NCBI RefSeq assembly: GCF_036373705.1
Contig: NC_089863.1
Span: 986,001 to 1,050,000, forward strand
DNA length: 64,000 nt
From: Amia ocellicauda
Taxonomy: Eukaryota; Chordata; Actinopteri; Amiiformes; Amiidae
Direction of reading: 5' to 3'
Shown: one piece after another, positions 44,101 to 56,662 of the stretch
How the letters are laid out: each line of letters opens with the position of its first letter
How positions within the stretch are numbered: the stretch's first letter is position 1
Program-made: the position numbers and the translations under genes
Notes under the pieces: generated by a model
Told to the model about the DNA's origin: nothing
The model's database searches: none
What the model saw: only the letters and a program-made list of their open reading frames with translations

Positions 44101-46739
44101 ACCAAGTCTTTGCCAGCAACAGAAGAGTTAAACTGGGAGAAGGAGATTGAGCCGTACGAAGAATTCTTTTAAAGGACTTTATTAAATAAAGAACTTTACA
44201 GACTGCGCTGCCCGCCTGTGCCCACCTGATCAGTGGAGTTTTACAGCTGGACAAATGACTAAGTCGACTGAATACGAAAGTGTCAGTCATTTAAATAGCT
44301 ATTTGAGTCTTAAGAAACTTGACCCTTGGAACGAACAGGGCCCTGCTTTCCTCAAAGACTTTGTCTTCAAGTAACTACGGTGGAACCCTGCATACAAAGA
44401 AGATTTTGTGCACAACCTTGGAGCCTTCAAACCAGTGGAAAATCTGTTTGGAAACGACTCTACTTTCGCGAAACCCCAACTTCCAGGTGCATCGACTGAG
44501 TGGAAGTTCTTGGACAAAGCCGAACCGGACGGCCTTTGTTCCAAACCACACGGACCTCGTGCCGTGTGCTGTTATCTGAGCCCGAAGCCAGAGAGGCCTC
44601 TCTGCGACGAAGTTCAGATAAGTTTAACAGTTTGGAGTTTGTGATTCATGACATTTGAGAAATCAATTAGAAATGTTAATCTGTGATTCATAACTCTAGA
44701 ATGTGTAATATCATTTAGTTTTCTTAAATATAAATGTGTGTTGCATTAAACTGTTTTGTTGATAATTTTACAAATAAAATCTGTCAACGCCGAGAAATAT
44801 CTTCTCATTCCTGTTTAACTGTTTAGTCTGAAATTGACACAAGTTAATAGACGTTAGATTATTGGTGGCCCTGCCTATCCTTAATCATTGAATAATAATC
44901 AGTTAAGGGAAATTGTGGTAACAAGTAATGATAGGATCTTTCTCGGCACCTAAACGTAAATGAGACTGATATATATATATAACGAGAAGTTACCTGACAT
45001 AAAGACTAACCTGCGTAGTTATTTAATGTCTGACTAACAATACTAATGAGAGACTCACCTTCGTCTTACTAACCGGTATTGTAGTCAATGTGTTTATAAC
45101 CTTTTTTGTTTAACGATTTGTGTTATCATATGCGATCCCATGGTCTTTGATTTGGTCACGGAAGTGATTTGTCTTTGATTTGTTGATCTAGAGTTGAATT
45201 TTAATTAGTTTTTCACTTTTGTATAATTAGTGTAGTGCTACATTTAGTCATGTTATGTTTTTGAATAAATTTGACAATTTATATCTTTGGAATTGGTTTC
45301 TGCGTCTAATTATTACAGAAATTGAGTTCTACAAGATTCCAGGATTCTTGATAAGGTGATACTATAAATTGATTTCTTTAATTGAAATTTATAAGTGTAC
45401 CTTACGCTACACAGGATTGAGCTCACACTGGCCGTGGCTTCTTGCTGAATCTACACTTCAGACACCAGACTCTTGATTAATTAAAACAATCCCAGATCTT
45501 ACCAGAGACAGAGAGAGTCACTCCAGGCACACCAGTCCATTTACCTCCAGGATCATCGGTTTCAAATCTGAATCTATATGTCCCTCTGTCAGCTGTTCTT
45601 ATGTCCTTTATCTTCAAAGCGCAGTTCTTCTGTTTATTCCCCAGGTACTCTGCTCTGTGTCGGTATTCAGTGCTGATTGAACCCCCTCCACTGTGATAAA
45701 CATATGAGGTATCCCTATCCTTGTGACACCACATCACTGTCTGCACTGTAATTGTATATGTAAATATATAGGTATAGGTATCAAATAAGCTGCGAGTCTC
45801 AAAAGGAAAAGTGGATTGGAAACTGGGTGCAAGGATGGTATCAGGATAATCATATGAACAGGGAAGGACCACAGAGGAGCCTCTCACAGCACAGATCTTG
45901 TCAGGTTGATACCACACAGCCCAGCTCCCACCGAGGACACCTGCAGAAACAGCAGCTCAGTGGTCAGTGTTGACAGTGAAGAGTCCAGCAGAGCTCAGAG
46001 TCATGACAGCCTCACAGGACACAGACAAACCCCAGACACACCGTGCATTGTTAGGAGACAAACTCAATGATTTGATATATATTGTGACAGTGTGTGGGGT
46101 TGATCCAGCACTGCCGGGGCTCTCAGGGTCTCCTCCTGCCTCCCAGTACAGGATAGATTTGCTTATTTAGTTGAGATGCTATGATAGTTGTTTGTCTAAG
46201 TCAGCGACTGGGTGTTTCAATAGGCTGCGTGCTCTCTAGTGCAGACTACATGGGGACTTGATTCAAGACTTCAAAATCACATCAAACCAGAGGAGCTTTT
46301 CCAGATCAGCAGGGACAGACGCACCCGGGGACACAAATGGAAATTGGACTTCAAGGCATTCAAGACAGAAAACAGGAGACACTTCTTCACACAGAGAGGC
46401 GTCACAATCTGAACAAACTCCCCAGCGATGTGGCTGAAGAGACAATTTGGGAACATTCAAAAACAGACTGGATAGGATCCTTTATCACGGAGTTATTAAT
46501 GGACACCAAACGAGCGCAATGGGGTGAATGGGCTCCTCTCGACTGGACACTTATGTTCTTATGTTCTAGTACGGTGTGTGAAACAGAAGATATCTGTGAT
46601 GTGATGAGATGCGAGAAACAGTTCAAACAGACGGTGTGCTCTCTAGTGCGCTGTGTGACACAGTGAGACAGAAGGCAGTGGTACCAGGCAGGAGGAGCAG
46701 AGTGGCCCCCAGTGAGCGCAGTGTCTCTTCCACACCCAT
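37983..46739 (-). CDS. Siglec (CD22-like) receptor B, complete, with enlarged V domain
   Basis: Eight coding exons: 46739-46685 signal, 45940-45503 V, 42875-42609, 41542-41285 and 41067-40798 C2, 40523-40436 transmembrane, 38418-38373, and 38099-37983. Phases agree and give 512 residues without stops. The signal, C2 and transmembrane exons are nearly identical to Siglec A. The V domain keeps ICAVRG, NCALKIKD and GTYRFRFE with the key arginine, but is 21 residues longer. The tail is different: DTYTALDIRA and SAEYDTLK, tyrosine motifs common in fish CD22-like tails although not strict ITIMs. Introns carry a MITE, a hAT-like element, a CR1 fragment, an LTR-like block and a Tc1 copy. Same inferred role as A, with different signalling. 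Confidence 0.82.
38104..38141. repeat. (GA)n microsatellite forming a polypyrimidine tract
   Basis: A pure GA run on the plus strand, CT on the minus strand, directly upstream of the acceptor of the last Siglec B exon. Confidence 0.9.
38481..40155. mobile_element. hAT-like element without coding capacity (Siglec B intron)
   Basis: The left end CAGTGGCGT and the right end in reverse CAGAGGCGT form short hAT-type inverted termini. They are flanked by AGTGTATA (38473-38480) and ATTTTATA (40156-40163), which match at six of eight positions, as expected for an old 8-bp target duplication. No transposase remains. Confidence 0.5.
38677..38750 (+). repeat. tRNA-derived SINE-like head
   Basis: TTAGTGCTGTGGTAAGG resembles an A box and GCGTTCAAATACCC a B box with normal spacing. 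The stem ends are imperfect. It is too degenerate to be a functional tRNA. Confidence 0.4.
40290..40402. repeat. 8-bp tandem repeat (CTGACTCG/CTGACACA)
   Basis: About a dozen 8-bp units, all beginning CTGA, next to the transmembrane exon of Siglec B and close to the point where A/B homology ends. Confidence 0.85.
41623..42270. mobile_element. 648-bp TA-flanked MITE in a Siglec B intron
   Basis: Ends CACAGCAAAATC and, in reverse, CACAGTAAATTC; both subterminal regions contain GTGTTGAA. TA lies on both sides (41621-41622, 42271-42272). The homologous intron of Siglec A (about 20543-20550) has a single uninterrupted TA there, so the insertion is confirmed by an empty site. Confidence 0.8.
42960..44153. 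other. Siglec B intron insertion, first part, LTR-like
   Basis: Absent from Siglec A. Contains TGTAAGGGGTTGG at about 43393, a TATA-like CTATAAGGAAC near 43987 and a CT run at 44011-44030, followed directly by the dispersed LTR-like repeat. It may be the U3 part of a long LTR. No coding seen. Confidence 0.4.
44154..45380 (+). repeat. Dispersed LTR-like repeat, copy 2 (in a Siglec B intron)
   Basis: Nearly identical to 4441-5690 and 61138-62365. Unlike those two it is preceded by non-LINE sequence, so it may show the original left context. It ends where homology to the Siglec A intron resumes (B about 45378, A about 23402). Confidence 0.75.
45503..45940 (-). CDS. Siglec B V-set exon with in-frame loop insertion
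   Basis: 438 nt against 375 nt in A. After the B-strand LPCSYDYP, B has an extra segment of about 24 residues rich in Phe, Tyr and Thr (including ETRSLFDTYTYIFTYTITV) before TVMWCHK. It then lacks three residues where A has the NNGDCLIAS loop. The net gain of 63 nt keeps the frame. The sialic-acid arginine (YRFRFETD) and the E-strand cysteine are retained. Confidence 0.8.
46229..46566 (+). mobile_element. CR1-like LINE 3' fragment in Siglec B intron 1
   Basis: Matches 1988-2298 (including GAGGAGCTTTTCCAGATCAG and the terminal ATGTTCTT repeat) with a gap near 46278. Not present in the same intron of Siglec A. Severely 5' truncated. Confidence 0.8.
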
Positions 46740-47414
46740 CGCTGCAGCGTCAGTCCTGTCCTTCTCTCTCGCACTGCAGACACAGGACACAAGAGCTGTA
46801 GACACAGTGCAAACGCTCCTGAAATCCTTCCCCAACCCCCAACTGTGTTTATTACAAATCATATTTTTATCCCAAGTCTACGTATTTCAGTAAATAAAAT
46901 GATCCCTCACCCTTTTCAACTACAGTTTATCATTTAGTGAAAGGCTGTTAAACGCATACACGTAATTTAGTAAATTTTGTTGAGCTTTTGTCAAGTTATC
47001 AAATCTATATGTTTAAACCCACTAGTAAATCCTGAATAACAAAAATAAAAATAAAACTGTTCTATATACGATTTATCGCTTCTTGAACTACTATTGCATT
47101 TATGACTAATCAACATTACATTCAATAATTAGTAAAACACATAGATTATAATTCAAATTTGCAATCAAACCTGTACCATGTGAAGATGAATGTGTCTCTG
47201 ATCACATCATTCAAATGTGAGGAAACACTCATAACTCCACACAAACACGTCCGTGTCTACTTTTGTAGCAAATACACCCTCTTGATACCACCAGCGCTGC
47301 CGCCCCTCTGATGCCACAGCTTGAAGTTACATGGCGGTTTTGGGGTTTTCTTTACAACACATTTACGGAGAGTTGACTTTTCATTAATAAAGAAGAAACG
47401 TAAAATGTTATATA

Positions 47415-48633
<1,219 letters not shown>

Positions 48634-49775
48634 ACCAAGACAGACAAGAGAAACAGGCTGAGGACTCGACTGTCGTGTTGAACTACAGGCAGTGTTTCAT
48701 CGCTCTCAGTAGCTCAAAATGAAAAACACAATTTTCTAATTATAAATATTGGCTGTATTCAATGTGTCCACTAGCCCAGGTATTACTGCTGCTTCTGTCA
48801 ATGCTATGAGCTGTTACTGTCAATGGAACAAGAACCGAACCCACTTGGTGAATATGAATATGCTCTGGAAGATTGATATTAACAGTAGAATACAATTTAA
48901 AACCCACAGAAGAAAACACCCAACACCATTCTAGTGGACCATTCTGTAACAGAGAGAATAAGACTGCAGGACATTCAGAAATGTGTATTACAGCAAAACT
49001 GTGTAATTCATCTAAATACTAATATCTAGAACTGTCTCATATGCAGCACTACCCCAGGACACATATACAGCACGTCTCATTATTTGTAGAAACATGTTGA
49101 TAATAACTACACACCCCTATTAAAAACATAATATATAATAGAAGTCTGTGCTCATATAACACAATTGGCCCCTTCTTGTATATTTAAAATACAGGGGATG
49201 TACACACCCCAAGAACAAGCAGGAACTAAAGACACTGCAGTGCAGGCCTGGCAGAGCATCACCAGGGAAGAAACCCAGCATCTGGTGACGTCTATGGGTT
49301 CAGACTTCAGGCAGTCATTGACTGCAAAGGATGTGCAACCAAGTATTGAAACTCACAATTTAATTCATGATTATGTTACTTTTTCCAAATACATTTGAGC
49401 CCCTAAAACTGGGGGAACCACATATAAAAATGGGTGTAATTCCTACACCGTTCACCCAATTTGGATGTAACTGCTCTCAAATTAAAGATGAAAGTGTACA
49501 CTCATTGTTCGCTTTCAAATCCAATATGGTGGCATACAGAGCAAAAAGGATGACAAATGTGTCACTGTCCAAATATCTATGGACCTCACTGTATGAACTG
49601 AAGGAAGACGCCCACAAGCACAAGCAGTGCAATCTGAGGGAGCTGGAAATATCCTGCTCTATCCTTGCTCTTGCTATTGTACTGATTTGTATTTTAATTA
49701 CTGCAGATCTGAGGCTGTGCTGAGATCAATGCACAGCTCTGTGCTGCTGTATGGTGTCAGTGCTGTATTACTCAC

Positions 49776-49910
49776 AGTGGCTCCGGGTCCCTTGGGTTGC
49801 TCAGTGTCCAGTGTAGAGAGCTCCTCACACACAGGCTGTGCTCTGCGCTCTGACTGAGTGCAGTGACACTGCTGACTTTTTCCCTCCACAAAAACATCAT
49901 CTTTATATAG
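49776..49910 (-). promoter_or_regulatory. TATA promoter and 5' untranslated exon of Siglec B
   Basis: Minus-strand CTATATAAAG at 49910-49901 and donor CCACT followed by GTGAGT at 49776, conserved from Siglec A although sequence between and upstream has small differences. Confidence 0.55.
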
Positions 49911-50290
49911 CATTTAATCTAATTGCCATCTTTAAAAAGCAGAGCACAGAACAGGAAATAACAGCTCACAGATATCTGACCACTGAGAGTGTCATTTTTT
50001 TTATGCTAAAGTACATACCATCTAAAATGCAACAGAATAAGAAATTGCAGTGAAAATAAATCTGCAAATCAGTTTTTTCAGACGCAAAGAAGAGCACAAA
50101 GGACATTAATCAAATGCATTGACCAGCTTCACACCATTTCTTATATCTATTCACGACATGTGGTATATTTTAAATACTTAGTAGGCTTAGGCCAGAAAGA
50201 GAAATGCTGAGCTAGTTTGTAGTCTATGTTGATGCTATGCTATGCAGGTTTGCATTTGTATAGCACCCCTTTTTAGCTGTTTGATATGTA

Positions 50291-51131
50291 CACTACTGGT
50301 CAAAAGTTTAAGAACACCTACATTTTTCCAGTTTTTATAGAAGTTTTCACAGTTTAATGTCTCAATGTACTCTGAAAATAAAGCATAGAACAAATAAACA
50401 ATTGGAGATAAAAAAATTAATCTTGGAATCAGTTCGTTTAACAGAATTTAACCCCTTAGCTGACAAACCCCTCTGGTCCCTTAAAAAGGCACCAAATCCG
50501 TGTGCTTCTCTTTAAGCCCATGTGTACTCTTCACTGTTATGTTGTTTGACAAGTGTTTTGTATCCCATGAAAGCTGATTCTCTCAGCTTTCTAATGCTGT
50601 GAAGCATTCTCTGATATTAAAAAAAAATGTTTTAATACCCCCTCCCCCCCTCCACATTCTGAAATGGGGGGCTGGGGGGATACTTGGTCTGAGTAGGAAT
50701 ACACAATCTCAGAAAATATTGACAATCATGACATATTCTGGAACCAGACAGTCTACTGATCAAAACAAGACCATCCACGTTTTGGTAGAAGAAACACACA
50801 CCCGTAGAGAGCTCAACATGTCAGGATGGAAAACTCTGTTTACAGTGAACTAATACATGATTTTACATAACTGGTAGCCAAGAGAATAAGCTTTCAAACG
50901 ATGTGCGCATTGTAGGAATACAGTGTCACTTCTATGCACAGGAGCTGCGTCACACTGCCAAACAATGCTTAAGAGGGTGTAGTAACACAGTATATAACTC
51001 TGAAGTGTTTGGTAACCTAAACTTTTTTTTTAACCTCTGGCAGTTTACCGCTTACCTTTGTACCATTTCAGGTTATTCTCTGGACTTGAACTGCTTAAAT
51101 GGGGGTGTTCTAAATCTTTTGACCGGTAGTG
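50291..51131 (+). mobile_element. 841-bp non-autonomous Tc1/mariner-like element, copy 2
   Basis: Ends CACTACTGGTCAAAAG and CTTTTGACCGGTAGTG, with TA on both sides (50289-50290, 51132-51133). Same length as the copy at 13787-14627 although internal indels differ, for example a C-rich tract at about 50640. Confidence 0.8.
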
Positions 51132-51204
51132 TATAACATATATTCTATGTGAATTCATTGTTTGTCTTTATCTGCAGATTTACAGTTAATATTCAGAATT
51201 AGTG

Positions 51205-51700
51205 CTATTGTGGTGTTTTCATCCAAGACTGATTATCACCAGGAGGCAATTTTGATAGATATTGGTGGATGTCATGCATTTTTGTGTGGAGAAAGTTGAG
51301 GAACTTGTTACATTGTTCAGGGGAGGGGTCAGAAGGGAAGTTATCGGGTGGCTGAAGTAAATGTTTTACTGTGGAAAAGAGGACTTTTGAGTTATTTTTA
51401 CCAGAATTGATGATGCTAGGGTAGTATAATGTTCTGGCAGCTGAGAGGGCATTCTTTAGATCAACAGGTGATCTGTGTATGCTTGGGAGTGAATTACCAG
51501 GCCAGTCCTCTTGCACAGGCGTACTAGACGCCGTCCACTAGTTTTTAACTGGCGTAATTCCGGGGTGTACCAGGGAGCAGTGTGAGTGAAAGAGACAGAG
51601 CGGGTTTTAAAGGGAGCGAGGGCATTCAGGGAAGAAGAAAGACAGTCATTGTAGTGCACAATGAGATTATGAATAGACTTGGAGTCAGGACTGGGGTAAG
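51205..51700 (-). mobile_element. L2-type LINE fragment (region between endonuclease and RT)
   Basis: Minus frames contain LSSSLNALAPFKTRSVSFTH, APWYTPELRQLK, then DLKNALSAARTLYYPSIINS and FSTVKHLLQPP, the conserved linker between endonuclease and RT of L2-clade ORF2. A frame change occurs at about 51500. No RT core. Confidence 0.75.
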
Positions 51701-51719
51701 TCTGAATCAGATATAAAGT

Positions 51720-53060
51720 ATAGAGTATTATTAACTAATTTACTGATGGATGTCACACCAAACGATAATCTGATGTATTATAAAATACCAAATCCATAGT
51801 CCTATTTGTTTTTAATTACCAAGCATTTTAAAACTGTTATAATAGCATTTATAGATATACAATATATATGTACATATTAATTGATATGTACATATAACAG
51901 TGATAATCAACGCATCGATTTTTCCACAGCTCCTGCCTGTGACCCCTGTGATGCATTTCTAACAGTAATTTCACAGTTTTTGAGAGTCGTAATCATCGCA
52001 AATCCACTTCACAGTATTTCTGACCCGTGTGGATAGGAATTGTTTTGAAAGTGGGGTTTATGAGGTTGTGTCATCATGTGTGTATTAGAATACGCTTGAA
52101 AGGACGTTTTTGGCGATTTGTTAATTCATGACATGTTGTGACGGCGGCCTCGATCACTCCATAGAGAATAAACAACAGACCTAATATCACGTCTCCTGTT
52201 TGCAGTGACTGACTCCTGTTTATCAGTTTTCTTGTGAGGCCGAGAGGTGTAAACCTTGTCAAATGCGTCTCGATGTGACTTCTCCTAAGTGAGAGCAATG
52301 CAAGAGTAATCTGTTCGTTTTTTCTTTAAGTGTGGAAACTTATCTTCTGTTGTTTGAGACAGTCAGGATGAACTGGTATGGAAACAAACTGAGGTAAAGA
52401 TTTTCGATATTCATCACACATTCGACAGCTGTCTCCAATAGCTTCCAAAAAACACAGCAGATTCTTTTGAAATTGGTTGTGATTTGAAGGGGGACATGAG
52501 TACTACATTTCACAACCTGAATTTAATCATGTCCTCCGGATTTAAGTGTGCATTGCCGAGGTCTAAGTGCGCTCTACCGGGTCAGCACCAGCCACAAGGG
52601 GTTTGAGACCTAGAGAGTTAGGGACCAGGGTGAAAGTGCCTATTGGTGAGTTTTTAAAGCCTAAAAGCTTTTCCCTCTTAAATGATAGGGACATAAAACC
52701 AACTTCTTTATGTACAGGAAGACACCACACAACTTCCACAGCTATTCATTTTCACCCTATTGTAAAAAAAGGTACAAATTAGCATTTTTGTTTCTTTATT
52801 TTTGGATAATAACTTTTTTGTCTTTGTAGGTAGGAACTTGAAACCAAGTGCAGAATGGCCTTTTACAACTTTCACAATCATAAAATAGCATTTTAGGAGC
52901 TAGGAATCGGTCTTCGTGTGTTCGTTAGCGCCTTAGTTCGTCACACATTAATGTTGACTTTGTGCCACTAGGGGGCACTACTCTTTGGATAGCCTTTTAA
53001 ACATGTCCTTGGCGGTGGTGATACCACACTGTGATGCATGCGGACAGGATCATCTAAATA
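51720..53060. other. Stretch with no recognised gene
   Basis: AT-rich on the left. A moderately GC region at 52480-52800 has no family match. No structural RNA or long frame seen. Confidence 0.4.
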
Positions 53061-53064
53061 ATGC

Positions 53065-55518
53065 TGTAAGATATTATTTGTTAGAATGTATTTTTCTATG
53101 GGAAATTCTGTCCTATCTTGTTCAGTAGAGGAAACAGACTTCTTTCCTTTGATCTAGTTTCTTAAATTTGAGGGAGGCCCCTGGTAGCCCCTGGTAGCCT
53201 GGCTTATCTATGTGTCCAGAGACCAAAAGACACCTGTCCTCCGATTGACTCCTGGCCAAATTAAAAAAAAAAAACATCAAAAACATTAGCATCAAGCACC
53301 CAACTCATGGTGGTGGCAAAATGTGATTGGTTGAAAGGAAACCTTATAAAACCAGGGACAGGACAAAGAGAAAGTGAGTTTTTGAGATTTTGAGTTTTTT
53401 GGGAGATCAAAGAGAAGACAACGACAAAAGAAGAGCCGGAGGAAGAGAGAGAGAGAGACACACCGCTGCCTGACCAGACTGACCTAAGCTGCCCTGTGAG
53501 AGGAGAAAGTAGAAACCGGGTATTATGTTTCTTTCTGTAATCCAGCAGATGCTTAATATTACTTATTTTCAGTAATATAATTGAATGATATTAGTTTCCT
53601 ATTTTTGTCAAAATAAATGATTATTGCACATCTGTGACTTGACCGCATCTTCCCTCTAAAAAGAATCTTAAAAGAGAAACCAATTGACCTATGAGTTTCC
53701 AGTTCGACTATTTATTTAGATTGACTGAAAAACCAAGCATTTCCAAATTGTCTTACATAGTGGTGGCCAATACGGGGGTGATGACGGATATTTGCTACAA
53801 GTCACAGATTGCTCTGCAGTATTAATGTGCATGCATTGACAGAATAGCCTGTATATCCGACTCGCGTAACGGTGTCGTCAGCAAAGCCAGGATTGTACAA
53901 ACTGATCATTGACCTCAGGAGTGTGTAGTGATTTCAACTCCAAGGAGGAAAACCACATAAAGTGTGGGCGAGTGATTGAAAAGTGACCTTCTGTGAACAG
54001 AGGCAAACATGGATCATCTGTGTCAGAAGGCAAGCCGGTGTGTCCATAAGGACCGAATTAAAAACGCCATAGCAAAGTGTCCGAGCACTTCATTACAGAA
54101 CAGAGTCCTGTTTAGCGGAGTTAACACACGAAAAAGAGAAGAAGTCACAACTGAAATGAGCTGCTCTGTATGGGTTAGATCAGTGTGTTAAGATCTTATC
54201 TGATCATTCTGCCGAGGTAGAAACTAAATTGAAACGTGTTAGCGATGACAAATCTGCCTGCTTTTACAAAATGCAGAGCTGAGACTTCATATGCAGACAG
54301 TGAGCAATAATGCTGTGTTTCGATGAAGAGCAGCGCAGATCTGACCATGAGAGTCTGAGAAAAGAGAGCCGCACTTTACAGCAACAGTTCAATGATTAAT
54401 GACTCCACAAATGTTGCTTATGCAGGGTAAACCACATGAGTGTCCATTGCCTGACACTGATATCTTGTCTAATGCTTTTGTTTTTGAGCCGCGTTCACAG
54501 GTTCCGAATGTGTAAATTGATGGATCAGCATACATTTGTAAGAACTCTGGTAGATTGCTAGCAGGTTTTGCAGTTTTGTTCCCTGAGTTCACTGTTACAT
54601 TTTCTTGTCCAGGACAATCGTCACAATATTCTGAATTGGCAGCTTTGCTAGAAACCCTTAGGATAACTTATGATTCTGCAGATATTTATACAGATAGTGC
54701 TTATGTTGTTACTGCATGTACCTTGCTACCTCTCTATGCCAAAAACAATTTCCGATCATCAGATGATCGTCCCTTGAAACATGCTGTCACGGTCTCCCCT
54801 GGTTCCACCTTAGTTCACCACCAGAGGTCTCCCTCTCCCGAATACTAGTCTAGTGCTTCTCCTTTCCTTTGCCCAGTCAAACCAGTCTTTCCACATTCTT
54901 CCCTACCAGGTGCACCTGTTCTGTCCTCCTCTCCTATCATTGGTCAATCCTTCATTCACCTTGTTCAATCCCTCTCTCCTTCACAGTACTTAAACCCCTC
55001 TTTTTCCTAGATTCATCGTGAAGTCTTGCATTCTCTCCTGGATCAATTCTGAGCCTTGTTTCTTGTTTGCTAAACCGTGTATTTTACCCCTTTTGGATCT
55101 CCCTACTAGCCTGTTCCCTTATTGATTGACCTTGGACTGTCCCTGTTTACTCTCTCGTTTTGCCCTTATTGGATTATCTGCTCCATCTCTAAGCCTGCTC
55201 TTGGATCCTTTCCTTTGGTCCTTGAGGACATCACACATGCTACCTTACTACAACATATCTGGTCTGCTATTCAGTCTACAGCAGGCGAAATTGCTGTTTT
55301 GAAAGTTAAGGCCCATGTGACAAAAGATCGTAGAGGTGAACATCATATCAGAAAAATTAGTTTCCTATTTTTGTCAAAATAAATGATTATTGCACATCTG
55401 TGACTTGACCACGTCTTCCCTCTAAAAAGAATCTTAAAAGAGAAACCAATTGACCAATGAGTTTCCAGTTCAACTATTTATTTAGATTGAAAAACCAAGC
55501 ATTTCACATTCTCTTACA
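53065..55518 (+). mobile_element. Heavily deleted endogenous retrovirus
   Basis: The 5' LTR is 53065-53757, starting TGTAAGA and ending in the exact inverse TCTTACA, with TATA (CTTATAAAA, about 53342) and a poly(A) signal (about 53611). TGGTGGCCAATACGGGGG at 53761 is a likely primer-binding site. A 60-codon frame at 54009 could be the start of gag. From about 54430 there is a degraded pol end, with RNase H motifs TDSAYV (about 54700) and KVKAH (about 55305), and an in-frame stop near 54513. A solo LTR interrupts RNase H. Integrase, env and most of the 3' LTR are deleted: only 55357-55518 remains, matching 53591-53757. It cannot make virus. Confidence 0.75.
54785..55235 (+). repeat. Solo chromovirus LTR with CATGC target duplication
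   Basis: 451 bp from TGTCACGGTCTCC to GGACATCACA, flanked by CATGC at 54780-54784 and 55236-55240. Same family as 28601-29081 but in the opposite orientation. It splits the retroviral RNase H between two otherwise continuous parts, so it inserted after the retrovirus. Confidence 0.9.
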
Positions 55519-55559
55519 ATATATAGGAACATACAGGCTTAAAGTGTTTAAATCTTTCT

Positions 55560-56112
55560 CTGCACAGGGCTTGACTACATAAAAAATCAACTGAAAACCA
55601 ACATGGACAACGATGTCCTCTCTTACAGCATCAGCCAATCAGATGAAGATCACTTCTTTGCAACCTTGAAGATGGTAGACTCACAAGAAGGAGAGCTGGA
55701 GAGCTACCTTTCATGTCTGTCAACTGGAGGTATGGACATGTTCCATTCCTTCCCACAAGTGAAGAAGTTATCTCTCAAAGTAAACACAGCCATCCCAGCA
55801 TCTGCAGCCTGAGAGACTTTTTAGTCATGAGGACTCGTGCTCACTGGTAAAAGAACAAGACTGAGAGCCGGTTACTTTTAAAGTTCAACAGTAAAATTCC
55901 ATAAGACATTATTGTTCAGGAAAGAAGTGTGCAAGCATACACTTTACAACACACACACACACACACACACACACTTTTTCTCTGTGTCCATGTTCTGTCC
56001 TCTCCTGTACTCGTACTCAAGTAAATATTTTCATGATTACTTTTACTTTTACTGAAGTAATTGTTTTTTACTTGTGCTTTAGTAAATGTTTTGGCTACTC
56101 TACCCACCTCTG
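55560..56112 (+). mobile_element. hAT transposon 3' part with transposase C-terminus
   Basis: The frame at 55603-55812 encodes DNDVLSYSISQSDEDHFFAT, then GELESYLSCLS and VKKLSLKVNTAIPASAA before a stop, which is the dimerisation region (hATC) of fish hAT-type transposases. A splice-acceptor-like TCTCTGCACAG precedes it (about 55567). Downstream, repeated ACTTTTACT motifs and the terminus CCACCTCTG (ends about 56112; CAGAGGTGG in reverse) are a hAT end. An (AC)n run lies at 55952-55974. The 5' part is absent. Confidence 0.65.
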
Positions 56113-56662
56113 CCTATGGCAATGTGTATATATGTATTTTCCATGGACTGAATTGCAACATGAGGGGATTTTTAATGTTTGTTTCTCCTACCTTAAAGCA
56201 TATCCAGTAATGTAACAGTAGCCTTCATACCAACCACAGATTTGCATTTGTGAATGGTGTGCTTTTAACAAATATTGATAAGACACAGGAACCGGATCAA
56301 AATAGTAACATTTATTTTAGTTTATTATGAGTGTTACTGACTGTGAATTAAATTATATTTCCCTGTGTAAACTCACACGATATGCTTGAGCAAAGCACAC
56401 TCTGCTTTATGAAAATATTGACATTCCTCAGATACCGGATCTTCCTCCTCTCCACAGCTCACATGCTGGGGTTTATGCAGTGTGCTCCATGGGTTCTAGC
56501 CAACCCATTTGCTGGAGTGCCACAGCCCTGAAGGACTGACCCTGACCCTCACCCCCTCCGTAGTCCGAGAGCTGCAAACTGGGGCAATTAGAGCTCTTTG
56601 GTCAACATGGGTTCAGTCGAGTCACTGAGAGCTGCAGTGCAGTGAAATCCATGGGCTGAAGC
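56113..56662. other. Stretch before the right duplication arm, no recognised gene
   Basis: No motif recognised. It may belong to the duplicated unit, since the left arm is cut by the window start. Confidence 0.35.

Noticed and set aside
54009-54191. A confident gag gene in the retrovirus
   Set aside because: The position fits, but 60 codons without recognisable matrix or capsid motifs are not enough.
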